From positions 1 through 64,000 of the forward strand of contig NZ_JFYV01000055.1 in the NCBI RefSeq assembly GCF_000632225.1: a stretch of DNA of 64,000 nucleotides, written 5' to 3'. Positions 26,358-36,045 of this stretch are shown here, piece by piece. Numbering within the stretch: position 1 is the stretch's first letter; every line of letters begins with the position of its first letter. The position numbers and the translations under genes were made by a program. The stretch is from Sphingomonas sp. RIT328. GTDB taxonomy: Bacteria > Pseudomonadota > Alphaproteobacteria > Sphingomonadales > Sphingomonadaceae. Below the pieces are notes generated by a model. It was given only the letters and a program-made list of their open reading frames with translations, did no database searches and was not told the origin of the DNA.

Positions 26358-28016
26358 ATGTTGACTGCGCTGTCCATTCGCGATGTGGTGCTGATCGAGG
26401 CGCTCGACCTGGAATTCGGGGCGGGGCTCGACGTGCTGACCGGGGAAACCGGTGCCGGCAAGTCGATCCTGCTCGACGCACTCGGCCTTGCACTCGGCGG
26501 TCGCGGGGAAACTGGCCTGGTGCGCCACGGCGCGACTCAGGCGGTGGTGACCGCCACGTTCGATCCGCCGACCGGTGCGCTCGCGGCGGTGCTGGAGAAC
26601 AACGGCGTCGATATCGAACCGGGCGAGCCCCTGCTCGTCCGCCGCATCGTCAAGGCGGACGGCGGCAGCCGCGGCTTCGTGAACAACCAGCCGGCCGCCG
26701 CGGCGCTGCTGCGCGAGATGGCGCCAATGCTGGTCGAGATCCACGGCCAGCATGACGACCGCGGCCTGCTCAACCCGCGCGGCCATCGTGCGTTGCTCGA
26801 TGCCTTCGGCCGCGTCGATCCCGGCGACACCGCACGTGCCTGGGCGACATTGCGAGGCGCCGAGACCGATCTCGCCGCCGCGCGTGCCGAGATCGAGACC
26901 GCCGCGCGTGATCGCGAATGGCTCGAACATGCGGTCGGCGAGCTTGCCGCGCTGGCCGCCGAGCCGGGGGAAGAGGAAGCGCTCGCCGACAAGCGTCGCG
27001 GCATGCAGCGTGCCGAGAAGATCGCCGACGATCTCGCCGCTATCGAAGACTATCTCGAAGGATCGAACGGCGGCCTCGCGCAATTGCGGCAGGCGGCGCG
27101 CGTGCTCGAACGGATCGCCGGCGATCATGACGCGCTCGGCGAAGCCCTCGCGGCGATCGATCGTGCGGTGATCGAAGCGGGGGTCGCGGAGGAGCAGCTC
27201 GCCGAGGCGCGCCGCGATCTCGCGTTCGATCCGCGGGCGCTCGAAGAAGATGAGGCGAGATTGTTCGAGCTGCGCGGCATGGCGCGCAAGCATCGCGTCC
27301 AGCCCGACGATCTTGCCGCGCTGACGGAGGAGTTGCGGAGCAAGCTCGAACGGCTCGAGGCCGGCGAAGGCGGGATCGCGCGGCTGGAAGCGAACGTCGC
27401 CGCGGCGCAGGTGAAATACGACGCCGCGGCCGATCTGCTGTCGGAACGCCGCCGTGCGGCCGCCGAACGGCTCGACGTGGCGGTGGCGGGCGAGCTTGCG
27501 CCCCTCAAGCTCGATGCGGCCCGCTTCCGGACCGTCGTCATACCCTACGCCAAGGACGGCTGGTCGTCGCACGGCAAGGATCGCGTCGAGTTCGAAATCT
27601 CGACCAATCCCGGAGCGCCCTTCGCCCCACTCGCCAAGATCGCCTCGGGCGGCGAGCTGTCGCGCTTCATCCTCGCGCTCAAGGTCGCGCTCGCCGAAGA
27701 GGGTGGCGCGGCGACGATGATCTTCGACGAGATCGATCGCGGCGTCGGCGGCGCGGTGGCGAGCGCGATCGGCGAGCGGCTCGCACGGCTTGCCGAACAT
27801 ACCCAGCTGCTGGTCGTGACCCACTCGCCGCAGGTGGCGGCGCGCGGTGCCGAGCATCTGCTGATCGCCAAGAGCCATGACGGCACCGTCACCCGAACCG
27901 GCGTCCGCGTCCTCAGCGAGGCGGAGCGGCGCGAGGAGATCGCCCGCATGCTGTCCGGCGCCACCGTCACCGACGAGGCGCGGGCTCAGGCGGAGCGGCT
28001 GCTCGAAACCGCCTGA
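26358..28016 (+). CDS. recN: DNA repair protein RecN
   Basis: SMC-like ATPase for double-strand-break repair, 552 aa. The Walker A motif is GETGAGKSI near residue 35; the long middle is coiled coil. The ABC signature ASGGELSRFILALK (about 429) and Walker B AATMIFDEIDRGVGGAVA (about 450) follow, then a VTHSPQVAARG switch. The start MLTALSIRDVVLIE aligns with other RecN proteins. No Shine-Dalgarno is evident, and a good -10 lies 9 nt upstream, so translation may be leaderless. Confidence 0.96.
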   Translation: MLTALSIRDVVLIEALDLEFGAGLDVLTGETGAGKSILLDALGLALGGRGETGLVRHGATQAVVTATFDPPTGALAAVLENNGVDIEPGEPLLVRRIVKADGGSRGFVNNQPAAAALLREMAPMLVEIHGQHDDRGLLNPRGHRALLDAFGRVDPGDTARAWATLRGAETDLAAARAEIETAARDREWLEHAVGELAALAAEPGEEEALADKRRGMQRAEKIADDLAAIEDYLEGSNGGLAQLRQAARVLERIAGDHDALGEALAAIDRAVIEAGVAEEQLAEARRDLAFDPRALEEDEARLFELRGMARKHRVQPDDLAALTEELRSKLERLEAGEGGIARLEANVAAAQVKYDAAADLLSERRRAAAERLDVAVAGELAPLKLDAARFRTVVIPYAKDGWSSHGKDRVEFEISTNPGAPFAPLAKIASGGELSRFILALKVALAEEGGAATMIFDEIDRGVGGAVASAIGERLARLAEHTQLLVVTHSPQVAARGAEHLLIAKSHDGTVTRTGVRVLSEAERREEIARMLSGATVTDEARAQAERLLETA

Positions 28017-28027
28017 GCCGAGCCTGA

Positions 28028-29005
28028 TCAGATCGCGCCCGTCCCGCCATTGGCGCCGAAGGCGCTGCCGGTGGTGAAGCTGTTGCCGCCGTCGGCGAGT
28101 GCAACGTAGAGGCCGGCGAGTTCTGCGGGTTGTCCGGCACGGCCGAGCGGCGTGTCCTGCCCGAATTCATGCATCTTGCCGGGCAATTGCCCGCCGGCCA
28201 CCTGCAACGGCGTCCAGATCGGTCCCGGCGCGACCATGTTGACGCGGATACCCTGTTTGCCGAGCTGCTTGGCGAGCGCTTTGGTGAAGATCAGGATCGC
28301 CCCCTTGGTCGAGGCATAGTCGAGCAATTCCACTTCCGGCGCGACCGAATTGACCGAGCCGGTGTTGATGATCGCTGCGCCGGGCTTCATCAATGGGATC
28401 GCCGCCTTGCACAGGTGGAACATCGCATAGACGTTGGTCTTCATCGTCCGGTCGAATTGTTCGGTGGTGATCTCGAATATCGACTCCTTCGACTGCTGAT
28501 ACGCGGCATTGTTGACCAGGATGTCGAGCCCGCCGAGTTCGCGATTGGCACGGGCGACGAGGTTCCGGCAGAAGGCCTCGTCGGTCAGGTCCCCAGGGAT
28601 CAGCACCACCTTGCGCCCCTCGGCGCGCAGCAGCCGGGCGACGTCCTGCGCGTCGGGCTCCTCGGTCGGGAAATAGTTGATTGCGACATCCGCACCTTCC
28701 CGCGCGAAGGCGATCACCGCGGCGCGGCCGATCCCCGAATCGCCGCCGGTGACCAGCGCCTTGCGCCCGGCCAGCCGGCCGGAGCCGCGATAGCTCGCCT
28801 CACCGCAATCGGGCACCGGTTTCATGTCGCGCTGCAACGCCGGCCATTTCTGCTTCTGCTCGGGAAAGGGCTGCGCAGGATATTTGGTGCGCGGATCGCC
28901 GGCCGGCGCGGCGCCGGCTTGCGCGAATGCCGGTGCGGCAACGGCCGCGGCGCCGGCGACGGCAGCGCCTTTGAAGAGGTCGCGGCGACTGGTTTGATCG
29001 GTCAT
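28028..29005 (-). CDS. SDR family oxidoreductase with Tat signal
   Basis: NAD(P)-dependent short-chain dehydrogenase of 325 aa, of the YhdF/GsiB-like group. The Rossmann motif is TGGDSGIGRA, then NNAAYQQ, the catalytic Ser in NTGSVNS and YASTK with Tyr and Lys. The N-terminus MTDQTSRRDLFKGAAV followed by an Ala-rich helix ending AFAQ is a twin-arginine signal, so folded export with bound cofactor is predicted. ATG 29005 has GGGAG upstream; a longer open frame to 29059 would hide the Tat motif. It is convergent with recN. The substrate is unknown (sugar or polyol are common in the group). Confidence 0.88.
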   Translation of the reverse strand: MTDQTSRRDLFKGAAVAGAAAVAAPAFAQAGAAPAGDPRTKYPAQPFPEQKQKWPALQRDMKPVPDCGEASYRGSGRLAGRKALVTGGDSGIGRAAVIAFAREGADVAINYFPTEEPDAQDVARLLRAEGRKVVLIPGDLTDEAFCRNLVARANRELGGLDILVNNAAYQQSKESIFEITTEQFDRTMKTNVYAMFHLCKAAIPLMKPGAAIINTGSVNSVAPEVELLDYASTKGAILIFTKALAKQLGKQGIRVNMVAPGPIWTPLQVAGGQLPGKMHEFGQDTPLGRAGQPAELAGLYVALADGGNSFTTGSAFGANGGTGAI

Positions 29006-29022
29006 GGCACAACTCCCGAAAG

Positions 29023-29060
29023 GGTGAAGGCCAATCGCCCGCCACGCCGATTGGTTCACC
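29023..29060. repeat. Bulged inverted repeat in SDR upstream region
   Basis: GGTGAA-gg-CCAATC (29023-29036) pairs with GATTGG-TTCACC (29049-29060), a 12-bp stem with a 2-nt bulge, just upstream of the SDR ribosome-binding site. It could be an operator or an RNA hairpin in the SDR leader. Confidence 0.45.
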
Positions 29061-29129
29061 GAGGCCGATCCGAAATGCGAGGTTTATCCGCGTCCGTCCG
29101 CCACTTGATCCGACGACGCCGAAGTGCGC

Positions 29130-29158
29130 TTGCCGGATCGGGGGCGCTTCCCCTACCC
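29130..29158 (+). promoter_or_regulatory. Putative ligA promoter
   Basis: TTGCCG (29130-29135), a 17-nt spacer and CTACCC (29153-29158) end 7 nt before the ligA ATG, with no Shine-Dalgarno between. The -10 is weak. Confidence 0.3.
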
Positions 29159-29165
29159 ATCCGCG

Positions 29166-31316
29166 ATGACCGACCTGCCCCAGACCGCGCCCGAGGCCGC
29201 AGCCGAGCTCGCCACGCTCGCCGCCGAGATCGCCTATCACAACCAGCGCTATCACACCGACGATGCGCCCGAGATCAGCGACGCCGCTTATGATGCGCTG
29301 GTCCGTCGCAACGCCGCGATCGAAGCCGCCTTCCCCGATCTCGTCCGCGCCGATTCGCCCAATCGCCAGGTCGGCGCCGCCCCCGCCGCGCATCTCGCCA
29401 AGGCGCCGCACGCCCGGCCGATGACCAGCCTCGACAATGCCTTCGCGCCCGCCGACGTCGAGGAGTTCATCGCCCGCATCCGTCGCTTCCTGCGGCTCGG
29501 CGACGATGAGCCGGTGCTGCTCACCGCCGAACCCAAGATCGATGGCCTGTCCTGCTCGCTCCGCTATGTCGATCGGATGCTCGTCCAGGCGCTGACCCGG
29601 GGCGACGGCCGGATCGGCGAGGACGTCACCGCCAACGTGCGCCATATCGCGGACATCCCGCAACGGCTGCCCGACGATGCGCCGGCTGGCTTCGAGGTGC
29701 GGGGCGAGGTCTATATGGCCAAGAACGATTTCACCGCGCTCAACCGCCGTCTGCTCGACGAGGCGGAGGATCCGGCAAAGGCTCGCCAGTTCGCCAATCC
29801 CCGCAATGCCGCTGCCGGTTCGCTGCGCCAGAAGGATGCCGAGGTGACCGCGACACGACCGCTGCGCTTCTTCGCCTGGGGCTGGGGGGAGGCGACGGAG
29901 CTGCCGGAGACGACGCAATCGGCGATGATCCAGCATATCCGGCGCTGGGGGTTCCGCGTCGCCGACGACGACCTCATGGTCCCGCTTTCCCCCAATATCG
30001 CAGAGGCTGGCGATGGCGAGGCGGTGCTCCAAACCTATGCCGGTATCGAGGCCCAGCGCGCGGATCTGCCGTTCGATATCGACGGCGTCGTCTACAAGCT
30101 CGACAGGCTCGACTGGCAGGAGCGGCTCGGCGTCGTCGGCCGCGTACCGCGCTGGGCGATCGCGCACAAATTCCCCGCCGAACAGGCGCAGACGACGCTG
30201 GAGCGGATCAATATCCAGGTCGGCCGCACCGGTGCGCTCACCCCGGTGGCGAGGCTCGCGCCGGTGACCGTCGGGGGCGTCGTCGTCACCAACGCGACCC
30301 TGCACAATGCCGACGAGATCGAACGGCTCGGCGTGCGCGAAGGCGACCGCGTCGTCCTGCAGCGCGCCGGCGACGTCATCCCGCAGATCGTCCGCAACCT
30401 CACCCCCGATGTCGAGCGGCCCGCCTGGCCCTTCCCGCGCTGCTGCCCCGAATGCGGCTCGGCGGTCGAGCGCGAGGAAGGCGAGGTCGTCTATCGATGC
30501 ACCGGCGGCCTGATCTGCCCGGCGCAGCGGGTCGAGCGACTGATCCACTTCGTCTCACGCCATGCGTTCGACATAACCGGCCTCGGCGCGACGTTGATCG
30601 AGGCGTTCTTTACCGACGGGCTGATCCAATCACCTGCCGACATCTTCCGTTTGACCGAGGAACAGCTCGCCGCGCGCAAGAAGGACGGCAAGGTGTGGGC
30701 CGCGAACCTCGTCGCGGCGATCGCGGCACGGCGCGAGATCCCGCTCGACCGATTCCTGTTCGCGCTCGGCATCCGTCATGTCGGCGAAATCACCGCGCGC
30801 GACCTCGCGCGCCGCTACCGTTCGATCCGTGCCCTGGGCGCGATGCTGCGCCACGCGGTCTTCCTCCATCATCGGCTCGAGCCGGTGGTCGGCGAAACCG
30901 AACGCAAGTTCGTGCTGCGCCGCGACCGCCTTCTGGTCGCGGCGATCGAGACGCCCGGCATCGGCCCGGAAGTCGCCGGCGCCCTGATCGGCTTCTGCGC
31001 GGAAAAGCACAATCGCGACGTCGTCTTCGATTTGTTGCGCGAGGTCCGCCCCACCGACATCATCTGGGAGACGCGCGCGTCCGAAGTCAGCGGCAAGACC
31101 GTGGTGTTCACCGGCAAACTCGAAACATTGTCGCGTGACGAGGCCAAGGCACAGGCGGAAGCGCTTGGTGCGCGCGTCTCCGGATCGGTGTCGGCGAAGA
31201 CCGATCTCGTCGTCGCCGGCGCCGATGCCGGATCGAAGCTCAAGAAGGCGGCCGACCTTGGCGTGACGGTGATCAGCGAGGCGCAGTGGGTTGAGATTGT
31301 GCAGGCCTCAGGCTGA
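29166..31316 (+). CDS. ligA: NAD-dependent DNA ligase LigA
   Basis: Seals nicks in replication and repair using NAD+. It has 716 aa. Domain Ia has HNQRYHTDDAPEISDAAYD, and the adenylation motif KIDG places the active Lys at about 124. The OB fold is followed by a Cys4 zinc finger (CCPECG...RCTGGLICPAQ, about 428-458), helix-hairpin-helix repeats and a C-terminal BRCT domain (VSGKTVVFTGKLETLSRDEAK). ATG 29166 matches the family start; the frame is open to 29124. Confidence 0.97.
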   Translation: MTDLPQTAPEAAAELATLAAEIAYHNQRYHTDDAPEISDAAYDALVRRNAAIEAAFPDLVRADSPNRQVGAAPAAHLAKAPHARPMTSLDNAFAPADVEEFIARIRRFLRLGDDEPVLLTAEPKIDGLSCSLRYVDRMLVQALTRGDGRIGEDVTANVRHIADIPQRLPDDAPAGFEVRGEVYMAKNDFTALNRRLLDEAEDPAKARQFANPRNAAAGSLRQKDAEVTATRPLRFFAWGWGEATELPETTQSAMIQHIRRWGFRVADDDLMVPLSPNIAEAGDGEAVLQTYAGIEAQRADLPFDIDGVVYKLDRLDWQERLGVVGRVPRWAIAHKFPAEQAQTTLERINIQVGRTGALTPVARLAPVTVGGVVVTNATLHNADEIERLGVREGDRVVLQRAGDVIPQIVRNLTPDVERPAWPFPRCCPECGSAVEREEGEVVYRCTGGLICPAQRVERLIHFVSRHAFDITGLGATLIEAFFTDGLIQSPADIFRLTEEQLAARKKDGKVWAANLVAAIAARREIPLDRFLFALGIRHVGEITARDLARRYRSIRALGAMLRHAVFLHHRLEPVVGETERKFVLRRDRLLVAAIETPGIGPEVAGALIGFCAEKHNRDVVFDLLREVRPTDIIWETRASEVSGKTVVFTGKLETLSRDEAKAQAEALGARVSGSVSAKTDLVVAGADAGSKLKKAADLGVTVISEAQWVEIVQASG

Positions 31317-31380
31317 CATAAAGCAGTCCCCGCGTGTCTTTTTTGCAACGCGCGATCAATCACTTCACCGCGATGTGTCT

Positions 31381-31398
31381 GGTGACTCGCATATGTCA
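31381..31398. promoter_or_regulatory. Inverted repeat upstream of the Oar-like receptor
   Basis: GTGAC-N8-GTCAC lies about 87 nt before the receptor start in a 168-nt spacer. The spacing differs from a CRP site. The spacer also contains a T6 run near 31338. No confident -10/-35 pair was assigned. Confidence 0.3.
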
Positions 31399-31484
31399 CG
31401 TAACAGAAATATTGCGCGTGCAGGGGCGCGGCAACGGCGAACGATAGAGCCGCGATTCGAGCAGGGCTCCAAGGGGACATTGAT

Positions 31485-34400
31485 ATGCGAAACAACCTTT
31501 TCCTGGGTGTGGCTGCGGTTGCGCTGATCGCACCCGCCGCCGCGTCGGCGCAGGAGACGACATCGGTCATTCGTGGCACCGTTACGAACGCTGGCACTCC
31601 GGTTGCCGGGGCGACCGTGACGGCGACCGATGTCAACTCGGGCACCAAGTCGCAGACGAGCACCGACGCGACCGGTTCGTTCTCGCTCCCTGGTCTGCGG
31701 GTCGGTGGCCCCTACACGGTCGAGGTCGCAAGCGACGCCGGCAGCAAGACCGTCACCGACATTTACACCGTTCTCCAGCAGGATTTCACCCTGCCCGTCG
31801 AACTCGGCGCGACCGCTGACGCCCCCGCGGACGCAGGTGGCGAGATCGTCGTGACGGCACGTTCGATCCGCGGCGCTGGTGTCGCATCGAACGGTCCGGC
31901 GACGGTGCTGACGCAGGCGGACGTTCGTAAGGTCGCGTCGGTCAATCGCGATATCCGTGACATCCAGCGGCGCGACCCCTTCGCGACGCTCGATCTGTCG
32001 AATGGTTCGCGCACCGGCGGCGCGGTTTCCTTTGCCGGCGTCAATCCCCGCTTCAATCGCTTTACGATCAACGGTGTCCAAGTCGGCGATCAGTTCGGTC
32101 TCAATCAAGACGCTTCGCCGACCGGCCGCGGTCCGATTCCCTATGATGCAATCGGTCAGGTTTCGGTTTCGATCGCGCCCTATGATTTTCGACAGGGCAA
32201 CTTCCAGGGCGGCGTGATCGACGCCGTGCTGCTGTCGGGTACCAACGATTTCCACGGCACCGGCTTCTATTCGCAGAACACGGATGGCCTGTCGGGTAGC
32301 CGGCTGGGATCAAACACGTACGTCATCCCGAAGTTTAAGTCCGAGACCTATGGCGCGACGCTGCGCGGTCCACTGATCAAGGACAAGCTGTTCTTCATGG
32401 TGTCGGCCGAGCGCAACACCGATCCGCGTCCGTTCGATACGCTGCTATCGCAAATCCCGAACCTGACGCAGTCGCAGATCGACAATGTCTCCACGATCTC
32501 TAACCAGACGTATAACTATAATCCAGGCGGTGTGCTTGGCATCAATGCGCGTAAGGACGAGAAGATCGTCGGCCGCATCGACGCCAATATTACGACCGGC
32601 CAGCGGCTGAGCCTTTCGTATATCAATGCCTACGACTCGCAAGGCAGCCAGAATAACACCAGCGTCAGCACGACCTCGCCGAGCTACGGCCTGTCGTCCA
32701 ATGCCTATACGCTGACCGAGCTGCTCCGCGCCGGCATCGTCCAGTTGAATTCGGACTGGACCGACAAGCTGTCGACGGAAATTCGCGGCCTGTATCGTTA
32801 CTATACGCGTGGTCAGAACCCGCTGCTCGGCAATAACTTTGCCCAGTTCCGCGTGTGTAACGATCCGACCAGCCTCGCCAGCCTGACGCAATGCTCGCAA
32901 GGCGCGACCGGCACGCTTGGCACGCCGACGCTCGCATTCGGACCGGATAATTCGCGTCAGACCAACGAACTGTTCACCGACACCTGGGGTGGTTCGTTCT
33001 TGCTGCGCTACCGCAATGCCGGCCACGACCTTAAGTTCCTCGCGGAAATGAACGAGAACCGGACGTTCAACAACTTCCTTCAGAACAGTGCCGGCAACTA
33101 TTATTTCGACTCGCTCGCTAATTTCCAAAATCGGCAGGCTGATCAGCTCGTCTACGCCGTACCGCTCAACGGTGCCGCCAACGGCGCGTCGGCAAACTTC
33201 CACTACGATCAGTGGAACTTCGGTATCCAGGACGACTGGCGTATCACCGACAAGCTGCGCGTCAGCTACGGATTCCGCTGGGACGTGTTCGGAGAAGCGG
33301 ACGCCCCGACCTACAATCAGTTCTTCCAGGCGCGTTACGGCTACCCCAATACCAAGACCTACAAGGGCCTGGCGCTGTTCCAGCCGCGCATCAGCTTCAA
33401 TTATGACGTGACCGACAAGCTCCGCATCCGCGGCGGTGGCGGCATCTTCGGTGGCGGATCGCCGGACATCTATCTGTCCAACAGCTTCTCGAACACGATC
33501 CTTGCCAACACGCTGACGATCAACCGCACCGCCGCCGCCGTGGCGGGTGGAACGGCGACCTGCTCGGGCTTCACTGGCGCGACGGGCGCCCAGCTGACCG
33601 CCTTGTGCAATGCCGCGCTCAACAACGTCACCGGGCAGATCCCGTCGGCAGTTCGCGACTTTGCGCTCGGCGCCAACGGTAGCGCACAGCTGACGACCAC
33701 CGCTGCCCTCGCGCCCAACTTCCGCCTGCCGTCGTCGTGGAAGGCGACGCTGTCGGCAGACTATAAACTGTTCGGCTTCAACGTCGGTGCGGACTATTAT
33801 TTCTCGAAGGTTCGTGACGGCGTCGTCTTCACCGACATCCGATCGGCAGTGATCGGCGTGCTGCCGGACGGACGTCCGCGCTACAACGCCCGGACGATCG
33901 GCACCGTGATCAACGGCACGCGCGTGTCGAGCGACAATAACTACGACATCCTGCTGACCAACACCGATCGCGGTCACAGCCATGTCGGCGTCATCCGCTT
34001 CGACAAGCAGTTTGACTGGGGCCTGTCGCTCGGCGGCAGCTATACCCGGCAGATCGTCAAGGACGTGGCAGCGGCCACTTCGTCGACGATCCTGTCGAAT
34101 TATGGCAACCAGCCGGTCAACGATCCCAACTATCCGGCTTACGGTACCTCGAACGATCAGATCAAATTCTCGTTCAAGTACAACGTCGGCTACGATCATG
34201 CGTTCTTCGGCGACTATCGTACGATCGTGCAGTTGTTTGGCGAAACCCGAGCTGGACGTGCGTTCAGCTACACGATGCAGAACGCCGGCAGCACCCGCTC
34301 GCCTGTGTTCGGCACGCTGTCGAACACCGATCGCTACCTGCTGTACGTGCCGACGAGCACGTCCGACCCGATCGTCAGCTATGACTCGACGGCGACGCAA

Positions 34401-34829
34401 AACGCGCTTGACAGCTTGATCAACAACTCTGCGCTGAAGGACTATCGCGGCAAGATCGCGGGCAAGAACATCGGCCGCAGCCGCGTCAACACGCGGATCG
34501 ATCTCCATCTTGAGCAGGAGATTCCGACCTTCCTCGGCGAATCGCGTTTCTCGATCTTCGCGGACATCAGCAACCTGCCGAACTTGATCAATCATAACTG
34601 GGCGGGCCTGCGTCAGCTCGGCTTCCCTCAGACTGCGGCAACTGTTCAGGTGCAATGCCTGACGGTCGCTACGCCGACGGGGACGACGCCGGGCGCCGGG
34701 GTTGTGAACACCGCCCCGACGCAAACGTGTGCGCAGTATCGCTACTCGACGTACGCACAGCCTCAGACCGCAACGGTGGTCAACAACTCGCTCTATGCGA
34801 TCCGTCTCGGTGCGCGCTTCACCTTCTGA
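31485..34829 (+). CDS. TonB-dependent receptor, Oar-like with N-terminal carboxypeptidase-regulatory domain
   Basis: Large outer-membrane beta-barrel receptor of 1114 aa. A signal peptide ends near ASAQ. A CarboxypepD_reg-like Ig domain follows (SVIRGTVTNAGTPVAGATVTATDVNSG), then the TonB box region GGEIVVTARS, the plug (FTINGVQVGDQFGLNQD) and a long barrel ending in the membrane-insertion signature YAIRLGARFTF. This architecture matches Oar/RagA-like proteins that handle peptides, proteins or glycans; the ligand here is unknown. A very strong terminator follows. A LytS-type kinase and LytTR regulator lie just downstream under their own apparent promoter. Confidence 0.92.
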   Translation: MRNNLFLGVAAVALIAPAAASAQETTSVIRGTVTNAGTPVAGATVTATDVNSGTKSQTSTDATGSFSLPGLRVGGPYTVEVASDAGSKTVTDIYTVLQQDFTLPVELGATADAPADAGGEIVVTARSIRGAGVASNGPATVLTQADVRKVASVNRDIRDIQRRDPFATLDLSNGSRTGGAVSFAGVNPRFNRFTINGVQVGDQFGLNQDASPTGRGPIPYDAIGQVSVSIAPYDFRQGNFQGGVIDAVLLSGTNDFHGTGFYSQNTDGLSGSRLGSNTYVIPKFKSETYGATLRGPLIKDKLFFMVSAERNTDPRPFDTLLSQIPNLTQSQIDNVSTISNQTYNYNPGGVLGINARKDEKIVGRIDANITTGQRLSLSYINAYDSQGSQNNTSVSTTSPSYGLSSNAYTLTELLRAGIVQLNSDWTDKLSTEIRGLYRYYTRGQNPLLGNNFAQFRVCNDPTSLASLTQCSQGATGTLGTPTLAFGPDNSRQTNELFTDTWGGSFLLRYRNAGHDLKFLAEMNENRTFNNFLQNSAGNYYFDSLANFQNRQADQLVYAVPLNGAANGASANFHYDQWNFGIQDDWRITDKLRVSYGFRWDVFGEADAPTYNQFFQARYGYPNTKTYKGLALFQPRISFNYDVTDKLRIRGGGGIFGGGSPDIYLSNSFSNTILANTLTINRTAAAVAGGTATCSGFTGATGAQLTALCNAALNNVTGQIPSAVRDFALGANGSAQLTTTAALAPNFRLPSSWKATLSADYKLFGFNVGADYYFSKVRDGVVFTDIRSAVIGVLPDGRPRYNARTIGTVINGTRVSSDNNYDILLTNTDRGHSHVGVIRFDKQFDWGLSLGGSYTRQIVKDVAAATSSTILSNYGNQPVNDPNYPAYGTSNDQIKFSFKYNVGYDHAFFGDYRTIVQLFGETRAGRAFSYTMQNAGSTRSPVFGTLSNTDRYLLYVPTSTSDPIVSYDSTATQNALDSLINNSALKDYRGKIAGKNIGRSRVNTRIDLHLEQEIPTFLGESRFSIFADISNLPNLINHNWAGLRQLGFPQTAATVQVQCLTVATPTGTTPGAGVVNTAPTQTCAQYRYSTYAQPQTATVVNNSLYAIRLGARFTF

Positions 34830-34855
34830 TCGCGCAAAGACCGGACAACTACCTC

Positions 34856-34896
34856 AAGGCCGCCGCTCCCCACCGGGAGCGGCGGCCTTCTGTTTT
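34856..34896 (+). terminator. Strong rho-independent terminator of the Oar-like receptor
   Basis: A perfect 15-bp GC-rich stem (34856-34870 with 34875-34889) closes a 4-nt CACC loop and is followed by CTGTTTT. It starts 26 nt after the receptor stop. The T-run overlaps the -35 of the next promoter. Confidence 0.9.
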
Positions 34897-34923
34897 GCAC
34901 CGGCCGCATCAGCCGTGTAGAGA
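34895..34923 (+). promoter_or_regulatory. Putative promoter of the kinase-regulator pair
   Basis: TTGCAC (34895-34900), a 17-nt spacer and TAGAGA (34918-34923) end 9 nt before the kinase ATG. No Shine-Dalgarno is visible, which suggests near-leaderless initiation. Confidence 0.5.
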
Positions 34924-34932
34924 CGCGGCAAC

Positions 34933-36045
34933 ATGGCGACCCTTCCCGCCCCATCCCGCCCGGCGCTCAACGTGCGTCCGTTCTTCGAGAACAAAAGCCG
35001 CGCCTTCTGGACGTTGCAGGCGGTCGGCTGGACCGGCTATCTGCTGCTGCGCGGCGCGTCGACGCTGACCAACGTCTCGTTGGAAGCGATCATCCCGGTG
35101 ATCGTCGAGGCGATCGTCGGCTATTGCATCACCCTGCTGCTCTCGACCTTCTACGGCTATTTCCGTGGTCTGCCGCGAGCGCCGGGACTGGCGCTGACCG
35201 TCGTCGCCTTCGTCGCCGCAACGCTGGTTTTCGCCTTCCTTGATACCTTCACCTGGTCGTTGATCCAGAACGGACAGCCCGGCGTCACGCTGCCACGGCT
35301 GCTCGTCTCCTTCTACGTCGCCTTCACGGTGATGGCCGGCTGGTCGGCGTTATACTTCGGGATCAACTTCTACCTGATCGTTGAGCAGCAGATCGACGAG
35401 ATGCAGCATCTCGAAAATCAGGCGTCCTCCGCGCAGCTGGCGATGCTGCGCTACCAGCTCAACCCGCATTTCCTCTTCAACACGCTCAATTCGATCTCGA
35501 CCCTGGTGCTGCTCAAGCAGACCGAGCGCGCCAATGCGATGCTCAGCCGGCTGTCGTCCTTCCTGCGCTACACGCTCGCCAACGAGCCGACCGCGCACGT
35601 CACGGTCGCGCAGGAGGTCGAGACGCTCAAACTCTATCTCGAGATCGAGAAGATGCGGTTCGAGGAGCGGTTGCGGCCGGTGTTCGAGATCGATCAGGCC
35701 GCCGAACGCGCGCGGCTGCCGTCGCTGCTGCTCCAGCCGCTGGTCGAGAATGCGATCAAATATGCGGTCAGCACGCAGGAGGAAGGCGCCGAAATCTGCG
35801 TCCGCGTGCGGCTCGCCGGGGATCGCGTGCAGATCGGCGTATCCGACACCGGGCCGGGTTTGCTCGACGGTCGGACAATGCCAAGCCTTTCAACCGGCGT
35901 AGGTCTCCCCAATATTAGGGAACGGCTGATCCAGGCCTATGGCCCGGACCACCGTTTCGAGACGCGTACCGCGCCGGCTGGCGGGTTTTCGGTGGAGATC
36001 GAAATTCCCTTCCAGCTCGACGATCTGAGTAGAGAGGCCGCATGA
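34933..36045 (+). CDS. LytS/AlgZ-type sensor histidine kinase
   Basis: Membrane histidine kinase of the His_kinase (PF06580) family, 370 aa. About four hydrophobic segments occupy residues 25-155, followed by a short linker and the phosphoacceptor block LRYQLNPHFLFNTLNSIS with H179. The ATPase domain has LQPLVENAIKYAV (N box) and SDTGPGL and GVGLPNIRERL (G boxes). There is no separate sensor domain, so the signal is probably sensed in the membrane. The 4-nt overlap with the next gene gives a coupled two-component pair. Confidence 0.92.
   Translation: MATLPAPSRPALNVRPFFENKSRAFWTLQAVGWTGYLLLRGASTLTNVSLEAIIPVIVEAIVGYCITLLLSTFYGYFRGLPRAPGLALTVVAFVAATLVFAFLDTFTWSLIQNGQPGVTLPRLLVSFYVAFTVMAGWSALYFGINFYLIVEQQIDEMQHLENQASSAQLAMLRYQLNPHFLFNTLNSISTLVLLKQTERANAMLSRLSSFLRYTLANEPTAHVTVAQEVETLKLYLEIEKMRFEERLRPVFEIDQAAERARLPSLLLQPLVENAIKYAVSTQEEGAEICVRVRLAGDRVQIGVSDTGPGLLDGRTMPSLSTGVGLPNIRERLIQAYGPDHRFETRTAPAGGFSVEIEIPFQLDDLSREAA

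Noticed and set aside
31381..31398. CRP site upstream of the Oar-like receptor
   Set aside because: The half sites are GTGA and TCAC but are spaced 10 nt instead of 6.
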